Shown here one piece after another: positions 8,629 to 17,751 of a stretch of 64,000 bases of DNA; the stretch's first letter is position 1; each line of letters begins with the position of its first letter. A model generated the notes under the pieces. It searched no databases, was not told the origin of the DNA, and saw nothing but the letters and a program-made list of their open reading frames with translations. This DNA comes from an uncultured Alphaproteobacteria bacterium (GTDB taxonomy: Bacteria > Pseudomonadota > Alphaproteobacteria > JALCBB01). The position numbers and the translations under genes are program-made. The DNA lies in NCBI GenBank assembly GCA_958267355.1, contig OY279575.1, positions 1,434,295 to 1,498,294 of the forward strand, given 5' to 3'.

Positions 8629-10707
8629 ATGCTGAAAGACTCCTCTCTGCACGAGCGCATTCTGATTCTCCCGCCTTCACCCGCTATCGGAGATATTGTC
8701 TCTTTCGCCGCATCGTTTGAGGCTGTGCGCAAGGCGCACCCCAAGGCTGAGATTACTGTCGCCTACAGAGGACCACCCGTACAGGGTGTGGTAGAGGCAA
8801 TTTGGCAACCCGATAAAGTCTGTCGGTTACCGAAATTCGGTCCTTGGCACAAATTTTTCACGCCCGATAACGCCTTTGGTTTTTTATGGCAGGGCCGTTT
8901 TTCCACCATTTACGAATTCGGTACTGCCCGAACGACGCGCCGCTATTTAATTTTAGCGCGCTTGATTGCCCTTCTACAATTGCGTCGCTGTACAACCATC
9001 GGCTATCAACCCTTCGCCCGCTACGGTACCCGCCACGGTTACCTAACAGACGAACGCGCCTATTATCACGGCGCACGAATTTTGCGTGGCGTTGGACTCA
9101 CGCCCAACAAGATAGACATCTCACACCTTCTCGTGCCAATTCCTGCCGAACTACAACAGACTATCGGAGACAAGCCGTACGTAGTTTTTGCTTCTGAAGC
9201 AAATTCATCCGCCACAGGAAAAGCTTGGTCGGCGGCAGGCTTTGCTGAAGTCGCAGGGCTCTTACAAACCGAAGGATACCTTGTTCTTGCAACAGGAAGT
9301 GCTACCCACAAAGAAAGCATTTCAAAAATTGCCGCAGACAACCCGCAGGTCATAAACCTTGCAGGAAAAACTACACTCGCCGAACTCTATACCCTGATAC
9401 AAGGAGCGGCGGCTTGCCTTTCTCTGGATACAGGTGGGGGACATTTAGCAGAGGCGGCATGCACACCTTTGCTTTCGCTGTTCTCTGACCAAGGACACGA
9501 ATCGCCGCGCCGTTGGGCAGCTCCCAGTGCCAAAGTTTTGCTGACTCGCGGATCAATGGCAAAGCACCTACCCGCTCCCATAGTGGCTAAAACTCTTCTC
9601 TCTCTTATCAAAGAACAAGAAATTGACGACTCAGACTTCCCGCCCCGTGTTTGCTTATGGAGTGCCGAGCGCGATCAATCCGAAAACCGCAAAAAAGTTT
9701 TGCTTCTCTTTCGCAACGGGCTGGGAGAAGTAGTGGTTGCTTGGCAAATGTTTCAAGCACTACTCCACCACCACCAAAATAATGAAATTCATTGCATAGC
9801 AGATAAATCCTTGCAAAACTTCCTAGAACAAGCGGCAGAGTATTTCGGTTGTCGTAATTTCTCTGTCCATATTGCAGGGCGCGAACACGATGCATCTTTT
9901 GTTTCTCTCTTTCGTGAGGCACGAAAGATTCCTAAAAAAATTATTCGCAAAACAGGAATCGGCAAGTGGGACTCCATCTATGACCTCTCACGCAATCGCT
10001 GGTCGCGGGCGGTTTGTTTAGGCTTGCGTCTTTCACCCAAAAATCGTCGTGTCGCTCTTTATGGCGAAAAGCCGTGGGCAAAAATTGGCTTGCCAAAACA
10101 CGAAGGCCGTACCGAACAAGGCTTGCGCCATCACGCTACCTATCCACATATACGCCTTGCAAAATTTCTTGACCTCAAAATCCAAGAGCCAGACTTCGCC
10201 TTTTTAGAGCAAGAACTCTCCTCTGAACTAAAAGCCGCAATCGGTGATAAACCCTTCGCCTTACTGATTGTCGGCTCAAGCGGTGGAATAACTTGCCGCA
10301 GACGCTGGGCGGTAGAGGGGTGGGCAGAACTCGCGGGCAAGCTGGCAAGGGAGGGAATCCAGCCCGTGCTTATCGGCACGGCGGTTGATAGCGACACCGC
10401 ACGCCAAGTGGCGGCAAAAGCTCCTTATGCTGTAAATCTAGTCAGCCAGACCAACTTCGCCCAACTCTATAGCCTTGCCGCCCAAGCCTCCTGCATCGTC
10501 TCGGGCGATACAGGCGCAGGCCATCTAGCAGGCACCGCCGCCGCCCGCCACAAAGTGCCTATGCTCTCGCTCTTCGGCGAAGCCACTGACCCCGAACGTT
10601 GGCTGCCGCCGAGTGCTCTTGCCATCCAGCACAAGCCGCTCCGCCAGCTCAAAGCCGATGCCGTCTGGCAGAAGTTGCACCCACTCTTGCCCGTCCGCCA
10701 TAAATAG
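8629..10707 (+). CDS. Tandem-duplicated GT9 (heptosyltransferase-like) protein
   Basis: 692 residues made of two GT9 domains. GT9 enzymes such as WaaC and WaaF transfer ADP-heptose to the LPS inner core. Domain 1 (about 1-330) opens RILILPPSPAIGDIV and has the GT9 signature SLDTGGGHLAEAA; domain 2 (about 350-690) opens KVLLLFRNGLGEVVVAWQ and has SGDTGAGHLAGTA. Usual GT9 proteins hold one such domain in 320-360 residues, so this is a fusion or internal duplication with strongly diverged halves. It may add two core sugars in succession, or one half may be inactive. Divergent from the GT25 operon. Confidence 0.88.
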   Translation: MLKDSSLHERILILPPSPAIGDIVSFAASFEAVRKAHPKAEITVAYRGPPVQGVVEAIWQPDKVCRLPKFGPWHKFFTPDNAFGFLWQGRFSTIYEFGTARTTRRYLILARLIALLQLRRCTTIGYQPFARYGTRHGYLTDERAYYHGARILRGVGLTPNKIDISHLLVPIPAELQQTIGDKPYVVFASEANSSATGKAWSAAGFAEVAGLLQTEGYLVLATGSATHKESISKIAADNPQVINLAGKTTLAELYTLIQGAAACLSLDTGGGHLAEAACTPLLSLFSDQGHESPRRWAAPSAKVLLTRGSMAKHLPAPIVAKTLLSLIKEQEIDDSDFPPRVCLWSAERDQSENRKKVLLLFRNGLGEVVVAWQMFQALLHHHQNNEIHCIADKSLQNFLEQAAEYFGCRNFSVHIAGREHDASFVSLFREARKIPKKIIRKTGIGKWDSIYDLSRNRWSRAVCLGLRLSPKNRRVALYGEKPWAKIGLPKHEGRTEQGLRHHATYPHIRLAKFLDLKIQEPDFAFLEQELSSELKAAIGDKPFALLIVGSSGGITCRRRWAVEGWAELAGKLAREGIQPVLIGTAVDSDTARQVAAKAPYAVNLVSQTNFAQLYSLAAQASCIVSGDTGAGHLAGTAAARHKVPMLSLFGEATDPERWLPPSALAIQHKPLRQLKADAVWQKLHPLLPVRHK

Positions 10708-10749
10708 CGTGGCTTGAATGACGCGGGCGAAAACCCTAGTTTGGGGCGT

Positions 10750-11808
10750 ATGGCTACCACACCGCAAAACGCGCCGCACCCGCCCACGCAACCAAACCTG
10801 CGAGTCGCCATCGCCGGCGCAACAGGAGCTGTCGGTAGCGAAATTTTGCGTATCTTAGAAGAGCGCAAGTTTCCCGTCTCCGAGCTTGCCTTGCTCGCCA
10901 GCCCCAAGTCGGCAGGCAAGACAATAGAAGCCTTCGGCGCAGAACACCAAGTCCAAGCCCTAGATGGCTTTGATTTCCACGGCTGGGATCTAGCACTCTT
11001 CTCACCAGGGGGTGCCGTCAGTGCCATCCACGCCCCACGCGCCGCCGAAGCAGGCTGCATCGTCATAGACAACACCTCGCACTTCCGACAAGAACCCGAT
11101 GTGCCGCTCGTCGTACCCGAAGTCAATGGCGAAACCTTAGCCTCGCGCCCACCACGCGGCATCATCGCCAATCCAAACTGCTGTGCCATCCAACTGGTCG
11201 CCGCCCTAAAACCCCTCGCCGATGTCGCTCCACTCAAACGCGTCATCACCGACACCTACCAAGCCGCCAGCGGCGCAGGCGCTTCCGCCATGCAAGAACT
11301 CTTTGAGCAAACCCGCCAACTCTACAACGGCGAAGAAATCACCCCCGCCAAGTTTCAACGCCAGCTCGCCTTCAATGTCATCCCGCAAATTGATGTTTTT
11401 CTAGACGACGGCGAAACCCTCGAAGAATGGAAAATGCGCGCCGAAACCCGCAAAATCCTAAACCTGCCAAACCTCGCCTTCCAAGCCACCTGCGTCCGCG
11501 TCCCCGTGATGGTCAGCCACGCCATCGCCGCCCACCTGGAATTCTCTAGCCCCCTGCCCCCCGCCATCGCCGAAGCCGCACTTAGCAACACGCAAGGAAT
11601 CATCCTGCTCGGCGAAAACCCCAACGACTTCGCCACCCCCCTAGACGCCGCCGGCACAGACCCCGTCTTCATCTCACGCCTACGCCGCGACACCAGCGTC
11701 ACCCACGGCCTGTCACTCTGGATCGTCGCCGATAACCTACGCAAAGGTGCCGCCCTTAACGCCGTCCAAATCGCCGAAACCAGCCACGAGTGGCTGTACA
11801 ATGCCTGA
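10750..11808 (+). CDS. asd: Aspartate-semialdehyde dehydrogenase
   Basis: Asd reduces aspartyl phosphate to aspartate semialdehyde with NADPH, the branch-point step for lysine, methionine, threonine and diaminopimelate. The ATG at 10750 gives 352 residues; an in-frame TTG at 10714 would add 12 residues. The NADP-binding VAIAGATGAVGSEILRIL lies near residue 20, and the catalytic Cys is in NPNCC (Cys144). LysC, which makes its substrate, is encoded at 17.8-19.2 kb. Confidence 0.95.
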   Translation: MATTPQNAPHPPTQPNLRVAIAGATGAVGSEILRILEERKFPVSELALLASPKSAGKTIEAFGAEHQVQALDGFDFHGWDLALFSPGGAVSAIHAPRAAEAGCIVIDNTSHFRQEPDVPLVVPEVNGETLASRPPRGIIANPNCCAIQLVAALKPLADVAPLKRVITDTYQAASGAGASAMQELFEQTRQLYNGEEITPAKFQRQLAFNVIPQIDVFLDDGETLEEWKMRAETRKILNLPNLAFQATCVRVPVMVSHAIAAHLEFSSPLPPAIAEAALSNTQGIILLGENPNDFATPLDAAGTDPVFISRLRRDTSVTHGLSLWIVADNLRKGAALNAVQIAETSHEWLYNA

Positions 11809-11828
11809 CCTTAGGCTTCTTATCAAAG

Positions 11829-11862
11829 TTAAGCCCCATAGTTTATGGGTAAGGGCTTTTTG
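11829..11862 (+). terminator. Terminator-like hairpin after asd
   Basis: AAGCCC and GGGCTT arms, with an inner CCCA/TGGG stem, are followed by a T-run. The 5' arm plus loop, AAGCCCCATAGTTT, is identical to the arm of the long dispersed repeat at 59.7-62.5 kb, so this terminator may derive from such an element. Confidence 0.65.
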
Positions 11863-11922
11863 ATTGAAAGCTTGGGTACTGGGCTGAACTTTTGCCTTGT
11901 GGCTTCACTTCCGCCCAAAAAA

Positions 11923-12681
11923 TTATTCCGAGTCGCTCGCCTTGCTAGAACGACGACGCGGCTTGGCAGCTCCATTGCCACCTTCACCGCCCAGCATCTT
12001 CTTCAGCTCAGCATCAGACTCTGCACCCGCTCCACCAGTCCGCCGCGGACTCCGCCGCTCGGCTCCACGGCGACCCGAAGCACCACGAGCAGACCCTTCA
12101 CGCCCCGCTCCTTCACGAGCAGACCCTTCACGAGAAGACGCGCCACGCCGCCGCGCTGGCACCGCCGCTTCACCACCAACTTCACCGCCCAGCGCACCGC
12201 CCAAATCATCCAAATCTTCGCCGCCCCGCTCGTCTAGCTCCGACTCGCCAGAATCAGAACCCGCCAGTCGCCGCGAACGCGCTCTACGATCTTCTCTACG
12301 TTCTTCTTGACGCTCTTCACCTCGCTCTTCTCGCCGCGTTTCACTTCTCTCTTCTCGCCGCTCTTCGCCTCGCTCTTCATTGGCACGCCCGTTGCTCTGC
12401 CGTCCCTCACGAGCCGACTCACGCCCGCCATCATTCAACAAACGCCGATAATGCTCGGCATACTGCAAAAACGCCTCCGCCTGAACCCTGTCGCCATGGG
12501 TCTGCGCATCCGTCGCCAAAGAACGATACTTCTCCTGCAACTGCGCCGCCGTACCACGCAACCGCCCCGCAGGACCATTCGAATCCAAAACATTGCCTCG
12601 TCCGCCCGCACCACGCGAACCCTGACCACCACGGCGATGCGCCTGCCTCTGCGGACGACGCGAAGGATATACGGGTCTCAT
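11923..12681 (-). CDS. DUF4167-domain protein, Arg/Glu-rich
   Basis: The DUF4167 domain is typical of Alphaproteobacteria and often lies beside prmC and prfA, as here. Its core is LDSNGPAGRLRGTAAQLQEKY and then RVQAEAFLQYAEHYRRLL, roughly residues 35-95. The remaining 150 residues are low-complexity: an RREERxEER tract, an acidic patch and an SARE/RRG tract, all likely disordered and RNA- or DNA-binding in character. I start it at the ATG at 12681 because GGAGG sits 7 bases upstream; the frame is open 22 codons further. Function unknown. Confidence 0.85.
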   Translation of the reverse strand: MRPVYPSRRPQRQAHRRGGQGSRGAGGRGNVLDSNGPAGRLRGTAAQLQEKYRSLATDAQTHGDRVQAEAFLQYAEHYRRLLNDGGRESAREGRQSNGRANEERGEERREERSETRREERGEERQEERREDRRARSRRLAGSDSGESELDERGGEDLDDLGGALGGEVGGEAAVPARRRGASSREGSAREGAGREGSARGASGRRGAERRSPRRTGGAGAESDAELKKMLGGEGGNGAAKPRRRSSKASDSE

Positions 12682-12732
12682 AGAACCCTCCTGTACTTTT
12701 CGTTTTAAAAATTCCCGCTCTAAGCCCGCGCC

Positions 12733-12815
12733 CAGTACTCCGCTCACAGTACCCGCTTCCAGTGCTCTGTTCCCAGCACCCCGCTCACAGTACCCTGCTC
12801 ACAGTACCCTGCTCA
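12733..12815. repeat. Intergenic tandem repeat, ~14-nt unit, six copies
   Basis: Units begin with CAGTAC or CAGTGC and end with GCTCA or similar; the last two copies are identical 14-mers and one copy is 13 nt. Lies between the DUF4167 and prmC genes. No gene is visible in 12682-13089. Confidence 0.85.
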
Positions 12816-12884
12816 CACTAATAGGGGTAGCCAAGCCATGCACCAGCCAAGAACACATCTCTAGGGATTCAGACAGCACACCAC

Positions 12885-12992
12885 TCGTGCTTCATCCGCA
12901 CTTTATCTGTGCCTTATCTGTGCTTCACCCGTGCCTTATCTCGTGACTCATCTCGTGACTTATCTCGTGACTCATCTGTGCTTCATCCAGCA
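12885..12992. repeat. Intergenic tandem repeat, 11-12-nt unit
   Basis: About nine imperfect copies of a GTGxxTYATCTC-like unit, unrelated in sequence to the array at 12733. Together the two arrays occupy half of the gap between the DUF4167 and prmC genes. Confidence 0.8.
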
Positions 12993-13089
12993 CGCACCAG
13001 CAAGCCGCTGGACAAGTGCTGTACCCAAGACAAGACAAGACAACAGCAGGTTTAAAATGACAGGTTTTATGACTTTGTGCAACCCATCC

Positions 13090-14013
13090 CTATAAACGCT
13101 CCAGCAACAAAACCCGCTCCAAACCCGCCAAATCACAAACCACACGCTCTAACGCAAACAACGGCTCAGCACCCGAGACAAAACACTCCGTAATTGCCTG
13201 AACCCGCAAAGGTGTACTCTCCAAAATCGCCCGCTCACCCGCCACCAACGCCGCCGCCACAGGACAAACCAAACCACGATAGGCAGCAAGTCCATCAGGA
13301 CCACCATCAAGAGCCGAACGCGGCTCATAACGCGAAACTTCAGGCGGTGCACTCCGCCACTCGCGAGTCGTCAAATAAGGCGGATTGGCAAGCACCAAAC
13401 GCCGCGTCTGACCTGTCCGCCGAGCAAGCCGCGAACCAACCCGCCCACTACGCCAATCGGCTTCCATGATCTCACAGCCCACAGACCCAGCAGCTTGTTT
13501 TGGCTCTTGTTTCGGCTCTGGTTTCGGCTCTTGTTTCTGCAGCCGCAAAAGCCGCCGCGCATTCGTAGCCGCAACTTCCACCGCCCGCGGGTTGTTTTCA
13601 ATACCCAAACCCAAAACCTTTCGCGTTGGCAGACATGCAGACTTTTCTAACTCCGACAAAAGAGCCAGTAAAATCGCTCCCGAACCCAAACCAAATTCAA
13701 CAATTTCTAACTCCGCATCCGCCGCCGCATAAGGCGCACCACGCAAAACCCGCAGAGCTTCTTCCACCAAATGCTCACTCTCAGGACGCGGAATCAAAAC
13801 TTCAGAAACCACAGAAAAAGTCAGCGACCAAAACTCCTGCCTCTCGGCAAGATAGGCAAAGGGCTCACGCCGCCGCCGCCGCTCCACCAGTGCCGCCAAG
13901 TTTTGCTGTGAAGTCTCCGCTAGGCGCGTCAGAGCGCGGAGTTCATCGCGAGGCCAAGCAAAGCCCGCCGCCTTCAAAGCCGCCAGCTGTGAGTCTAAAA
14001 AATGCTCCACCAC
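13090..14013 (-). CDS. prmC: Release factor glutamine N5-methyltransferase PrmC
   Basis: PrmC methylates the Gln of the GGQ motif in release factors RF1 and RF2. 307 residues with the helical N-terminal domain, the SAM-binding region IVEFGLGSGAILLALL and the catalytic NPPY in VLANPPYLTTREW. A low-complexity insert QEPKPEPKQEPKQ lies between the SAM motif and NPPY, where the family has a short loop. Two GTG codons at 14013 and 14010 are the possible starts. It follows prfA, its substrate's gene, by six bases, the normal arrangement. Confidence 0.93.
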   Translation of the reverse strand: MVEHFLDSQLAALKAAGFAWPRDELRALTRLAETSQQNLAALVERRRRREPFAYLAERQEFWSLTFSVVSEVLIPRPESEHLVEEALRVLRGAPYAAADAELEIVEFGLGSGAILLALLSELEKSACLPTRKVLGLGIENNPRAVEVAATNARRLLRLQKQEPKPEPKQEPKQAAGSVGCEIMEADWRSGRVGSRLARRTGQTRRLVLANPPYLTTREWRSAPPEVSRYEPRSALDGGPDGLAAYRGLVCPVAAALVAGERAILESTPLRVQAITECFVSGAEPLFALERVVCDLAGLERVLLLERL

Positions 14014-14019
14014 CTGCCC

Positions 14020-15129
14020 TCAAGCCCGCGAAGACAAAGCATCTGACTCAGCCTGAGTCAAAGCCGCAAAAACTTCCGCCAAAGCCTCGCCTTCCAAAAC
14101 TGCGTCCAAGCGACGCAGGGAAAAGCCAATGCGATGATCGGTCACGCGATTTTGCGGATAGTTGTAGGTGCGAATTCGCTCCGAACGGTCGCCACTGCCA
14201 ACTTGTCCGCGCCGCAGTTGGTCTTCAGCCGAACGAGCTTGCTCCTGCATCTGGTCAAATAAACGCGCCCGCAAAACCGCCATCGCTTGCGCCCGATTGC
14301 GATGCTGTGATTTCTCATCCTGACATTGCGCAACGATACCCGTCGGTAGGTGCGTCACCCGCACAGCAGAATCCGTACGATTGACATGCTGTCCGCCCGC
14401 CCCACCCGCACGGTAGGTGTCAATCCGTAGCTCTTGCGGTTTAATCTCCAACTCCACCTCGCGGACTTCAGGCAAAACTGCAACTGTCGCCGTGGAAGTG
14501 TGAATCCGTCCGCCCGCTTCGGTCACAGGCACCCGCTGAACACGATGCACGCCTGACTCAAAACGCAAACCCCGTGCCGCTCCCGCCCCAAGAGCAAAGA
14601 CTCCTTCGCGCAAACCGCCCAAGTCATTCTGCGACAAAGACAGCTCTTCAAACGCCCAGCCACAAACTTCAGCATAACGACGATACATTCGCGCCAAAAC
14701 CCCCGCAAACAAAGCCGCTTCCTCACCGCCCGCACCCGCACGAATTTCTAAAATTGCCCCACGGTCAGAGTCATCGCCTTCAGCTTCCTGGTCAAGCTGT
14801 GCCAACTCCTGTGCCAAAAGATCCCGTTCTTCACGCGCCAGTGCCGCTAGTTCTGCGTCAGCTTCTTCGGCACCCAAACGAGTCGCCTCCACAAGACGGC
14901 GCACAAGCTCACGCTCGCCCTGCAGACGAGTCAAACGCGCACGGACTTGTCCTGACTCTTTCGCCAGCGCCTGCGCCTTGCCCTGAGCTTCAGGACTGGA
15001 CGAAGCCGAAAAGGCTTCACCCATCGCCTGCTCAAGCTCTGCCACTTCTGCTTCAAGTGCCAAGCAGTCGGCTTCTAGGCGGGACAAACGAGCGGCAAAG
15101 TCCGTGGCGGCGACAGGCGTATCAGCCAT
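14020..15129 (-). CDS. prfA: Peptide chain release factor 1
   Basis: RF1 terminates translation at UAA and UAG. The start [15 protein letters not shown] at 15129 gives 369 residues, the RF1 length; the open frame extends 39 codons upstream with no RF1 similarity. The stop-codon-recognition PxT motif is PVT in [14 protein letters not shown], and the catalytic GGQ is in [18 protein letters not shown] near residue 245. The start overlaps the end of ispG by eight bases, so they are probably coupled. Confidence 0.95.
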   Translation of the reverse strand: MADTPVAATDFAARLSRLEADCLALEAEVAELEQAMGEAFSASSSPEAQGKAQALAKESGQVRARLTRLQGERELVRRLVEATRLGAEEADAELAALAREERDLLAQELAQLDQEAEGDDSDRGAILEIRAGAGGEEAALFAGVLARMYRRYAEVCGWAFEELSLSQNDLGGLREGVFALGAGAARGLRFESGVHRVQRVPVTEAGGRIHTSTATVAVLPEVREVELEIKPQELRIDTYRAGGAGGQHVNRTDSAVRVTHLPTGIVAQCQDEKSQHRNRAQAMAVLRARLFDQMQEQARSAEDQLRRGQVGSGDRSERIRTYNYPQNRVTDHRIGFSLRRLDAVLEGEALAEVFAALTQAESDALSSRA

Positions 15130-16390
15130 CGGCTTGGCGTGGTGGGGCAGTGGCGGTAGGAACAGCTCCCGTAGCAGATTCAGATGGGGCTTGTGCTGGA
15201 GTTTCAGATACCGATGCCCGTCCCGCTTCTTCAAGTGCCGCTTCAATTTCTTGTGCCAGCTCGGCGATCAAAGCTTCTGTGTGGCGAGAAGATAAAATTC
15301 CCCCAGCCATACCTTCTGTATCTTCTGCCCCTTCTCTACCCTCTGTCGCTAGGCTGTTTAGAGTTATCCGCCGCACAGGCTTGCCGTCTAGGTACAGCTG
15401 ATGGGTACCGCGTCCGCCCCCCGTCAAGCCAATCCCGCCTTCAGCCGCTTCACCCGGACCATTAACCACACAGCCCATAATTGAAATCTTCAACGGCACC
15501 AAAAGATGCGCAAAACGCTCTTCTAACCGACTGGCAACAGCGGCAACATCAAACTGCTGACGCGCACAACCCGGACAAGCAATGATCGACACACCGCGTT
15601 GGCGCAAACCCAAGGAACGCAAAACTTCTAAGCCAACCCGCACTTCTTCAACAGGGTCAGCCGCCAAGGAAACCCGCAAGGTGTCGCCTATTCCCTCCCC
15701 CAGCAAAGTGCCAAGGCCAACAGCCGAACGCAGGCTTCCCGTTTTGCCACTCCCCGACTCGGTAATCCCAAGATGCAAGGGCGCATCGGTTTGTCGTGCC
15801 AAGAGTCGGTTAGCACGAATCGTCAGAGGCACATCAGAAGCCTTGCAAGAAATTTTGTACTCCGTAAAACCCGCCTTGTCTAAAAGAGCCGCATGCCGCA
15901 AAGCACTTTCAACAAGGGCTTGCTCATTGGGTCCGCCGTGCTTGTCTAGCAGGTCGCGCTCTAAAGAACCCGCATTAACCCCAATGCGAATTGAACAATG
16001 GTTCGCCCGTGCCGCCGCAATTACTTCTGCAACTCGTTCTGGCTTGCCAATGTTGCCCGGGTTAAAGCGCAGACACGCCGCTCCCTGGTCTGCCGCTTCA
16101 ATGGCGCGTCGGTAGTGAAAGTGAATATCAGCAACAATCGGCACAGAAGCACGAGATGTTATCGCCGCCAAAGCCTTGGTGGACTCCACTGTCGGACAAG
16201 AAACCCGAACAAAATCTGCACCCGCCGCAACCAAGGCTTCAATTTGCGCGACTGTTGCCGCAACATCCGTGGTCGCGGTGTTGGTCATAGACTGCACCGA
16301 AATCGGTGCGTTGCCACCGACTTGTACGGCTCCAACCCAGACAGGGCGACTCTGCCGACGGGGGGCAAGCGGACGCGTAGAGTATTCCAT
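15122..16390 (-). CDS. ispG: 4-hydroxy-3-methylbut-2-en-1-yl diphosphate synthase
   Basis: IspG is the [4Fe-4S] enzyme of the MEP isoprenoid pathway that converts cyclic MEcPP to HMBPP. The protein shows [19 protein letters not shown] near the start, FRxNPGNIG in the middle, the first iron ligands CPGC in [14 protein letters not shown], and the third ligand and Glu in [11 protein letters not shown]. 422 residues with an Ala/Glu/Ser-rich tail of about 70 residues beyond the conserved end. Lies between the rodZ-like gene and prfA. Confidence 0.95.
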   Translation of the reverse strand: MEYSTRPLAPRRQSRPVWVGAVQVGGNAPISVQSMTNTATTDVAATVAQIEALVAAGADFVRVSCPTVESTKALAAITSRASVPIVADIHFHYRRAIEAADQGAACLRFNPGNIGKPERVAEVIAAARANHCSIRIGVNAGSLERDLLDKHGGPNEQALVESALRHAALLDKAGFTEYKISCKASDVPLTIRANRLLARQTDAPLHLGITESGSGKTGSLRSAVGLGTLLGEGIGDTLRVSLAADPVEEVRVGLEVLRSLGLRQRGVSIIACPGCARQQFDVAAVASRLEERFAHLLVPLKISIMGCVVNGPGEAAEGGIGLTGGGRGTHQLYLDGKPVRRITLNSLATEGREGAEDTEGMAGGILSSRHTEALIAELAQEIEAALEEAGRASVSETPAQAPSESATGAVPTATAPPRQADG

Positions 16391-16499
16391 AGCGAGTGCC
16401 GAAAAGTGCCTACGGGTTCAAGGAGCGGCTGTGTCTGTTTTTGGGCTGTGCCTGTTCTTAAGCTTCGCCTGTTTGAAAAACTGCAACTTCACAAGCACA

Positions 16500-17606
16500 T
16501 CAAGGACGAAGCCCCGTGCGCAAAGACGAACGCAAGAGCGGCACACCACGCCAGACTCTATCGCTGGGGCTATGAGTCGGCTTAGCATCGGGTGAGTCTT
16601 GAACTCCCAGAGCCACGCCAAGGTAGAGCGGCTCGTCATCGGCGAATTCCAAAACGAAGGCGGCGGGATTGTCGGTATCCAAGCGCGGAATATCGGCTTC
16701 GTTCAGGAGCAAACGCGCCCCGCGATGGAGAGTCCCGACATGGAGTGTGCCGTGGCTACGGGTGACTAAGCGGACAACTCCGTCTTCTAGGGCGACAAGG
16801 TGAAACCTGCCCGCTTGGTTTTCTGTGGCGGAGCTTATGCCTGGCTGGGCAGAAGTGCCAGAAGCAGTCGCACCTGTATCCGAGCCAGCGGCAAAGCTTG
16901 GGGCTCTGTAGGGTAGAAAATTATCCTGCACAAAGGCTGGGCGGATACCTTGAGTCTCTGAAACTTCAGGCGGGGGTGGCGCTTCAGGCAAAAGCCTTGA
17001 GACCGCAAAAGAATCATCGGGGCGGGAGGCAAAGTCAGCAAAGACAGTTAACAAGACCAAAACCAGCCCAAGCGAAAAAATCCTGTGGGCTTGGCGCGGC
17101 ACAGGAGCCGCACTTGCCCGTCTGCCCGCGAAAGCCCCACGCCGCCAATTGCCCCTGCCTTCAATCCCCCAGACTGTCCGTTGGACGGCAAAGCGCATGA
17201 CTGCACTCCCTGCCCCCAAGGCACCAAGGGCTGCAAGCGGCGGGGCGTGGGCAGTTGAAGTCGTGGAAACCCGCATCTGAGCCGCAGGACGCAAAGAAGT
17301 CCGCAGGGGTGGGCTAGAGCCCTTGCCGCCCCGTTGTTGCTCCAGCAGGGAGCGCAGTTCAGCGGCAAGGGGGTTGGGGTCTAATCCCACGGCTTGGGCG
17401 TAGTTGCGCAACACGCCAACCGCCACCGTAGCGTTGGGAAATTCCCGCCACCTGCCGTGTTCCATTGCCGCAACTGTAGCGGGCGATACTTTGAGACGAG
17501 CGGCTAAGGTTTCACGCGTCCAGCCCGCTAGATCGCGGGCGCGCCCCAAGCGCACTTCCAGTGGCTCGTCTTGGCTGGTGCCAGTCTTTCGGGTTAAGCG
17601 GGACAT
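16500..17606 (-). CDS. RodZ-like protein: HTH, one membrane span, DUF4115
   Basis: RodZ-type proteins link the MreB cytoskeleton to the inner membrane. An Xre-type helix-turn-helix (about residues 15-80: LGRARDLAGWTRETLAARL, VAAMEHGRW) is followed by a basic linker, one hydrophobic segment (IFSLGLVLVLLTVFADFA, about residue 190) and a periplasmic beta domain of the DUF4115 type (HVGTLHRGARLLL...PAAFVLEFADDEPL). The gene lies upstream of ispG, as rodZ often does. I start at the ATG at 17606; a TTG ten codons upstream is possible, and no good ribosome site distinguishes them. Confidence 0.8.
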   Translation of the reverse strand: MSRLTRKTGTSQDEPLEVRLGRARDLAGWTRETLAARLKVSPATVAAMEHGRWREFPNATVAVGVLRNYAQAVGLDPNPLAAELRSLLEQQRGGKGSSPPLRTSLRPAAQMRVSTTSTAHAPPLAALGALGAGSAVMRFAVQRTVWGIEGRGNWRRGAFAGRRASAAPVPRQAHRIFSLGLVLVLLTVFADFASRPDDSFAVSRLLPEAPPPPEVSETQGIRPAFVQDNFLPYRAPSFAAGSDTGATASGTSAQPGISSATENQAGRFHLVALEDGVVRLVTRSHGTLHVGTLHRGARLLLNEADIPRLDTDNPAAFVLEFADDEPLYLGVALGVQDSPDAKPTHSPSDRVWRGVPLLRSSLRTGLRP

Positions 17607-17751
17607 AAGGTTTGCGAAGCGGGGGTGGCAAAGCAAGAAGTGAATGGACGCAGGGAAAGCCGTTCAAAGGATTGTACGCGGTCCAGCCGTGGGTAGGATG
17701 CAGAACATAAGATTCGTACGGCGAAGAGTCGTTAGAAATCGGAAAAGTCGT

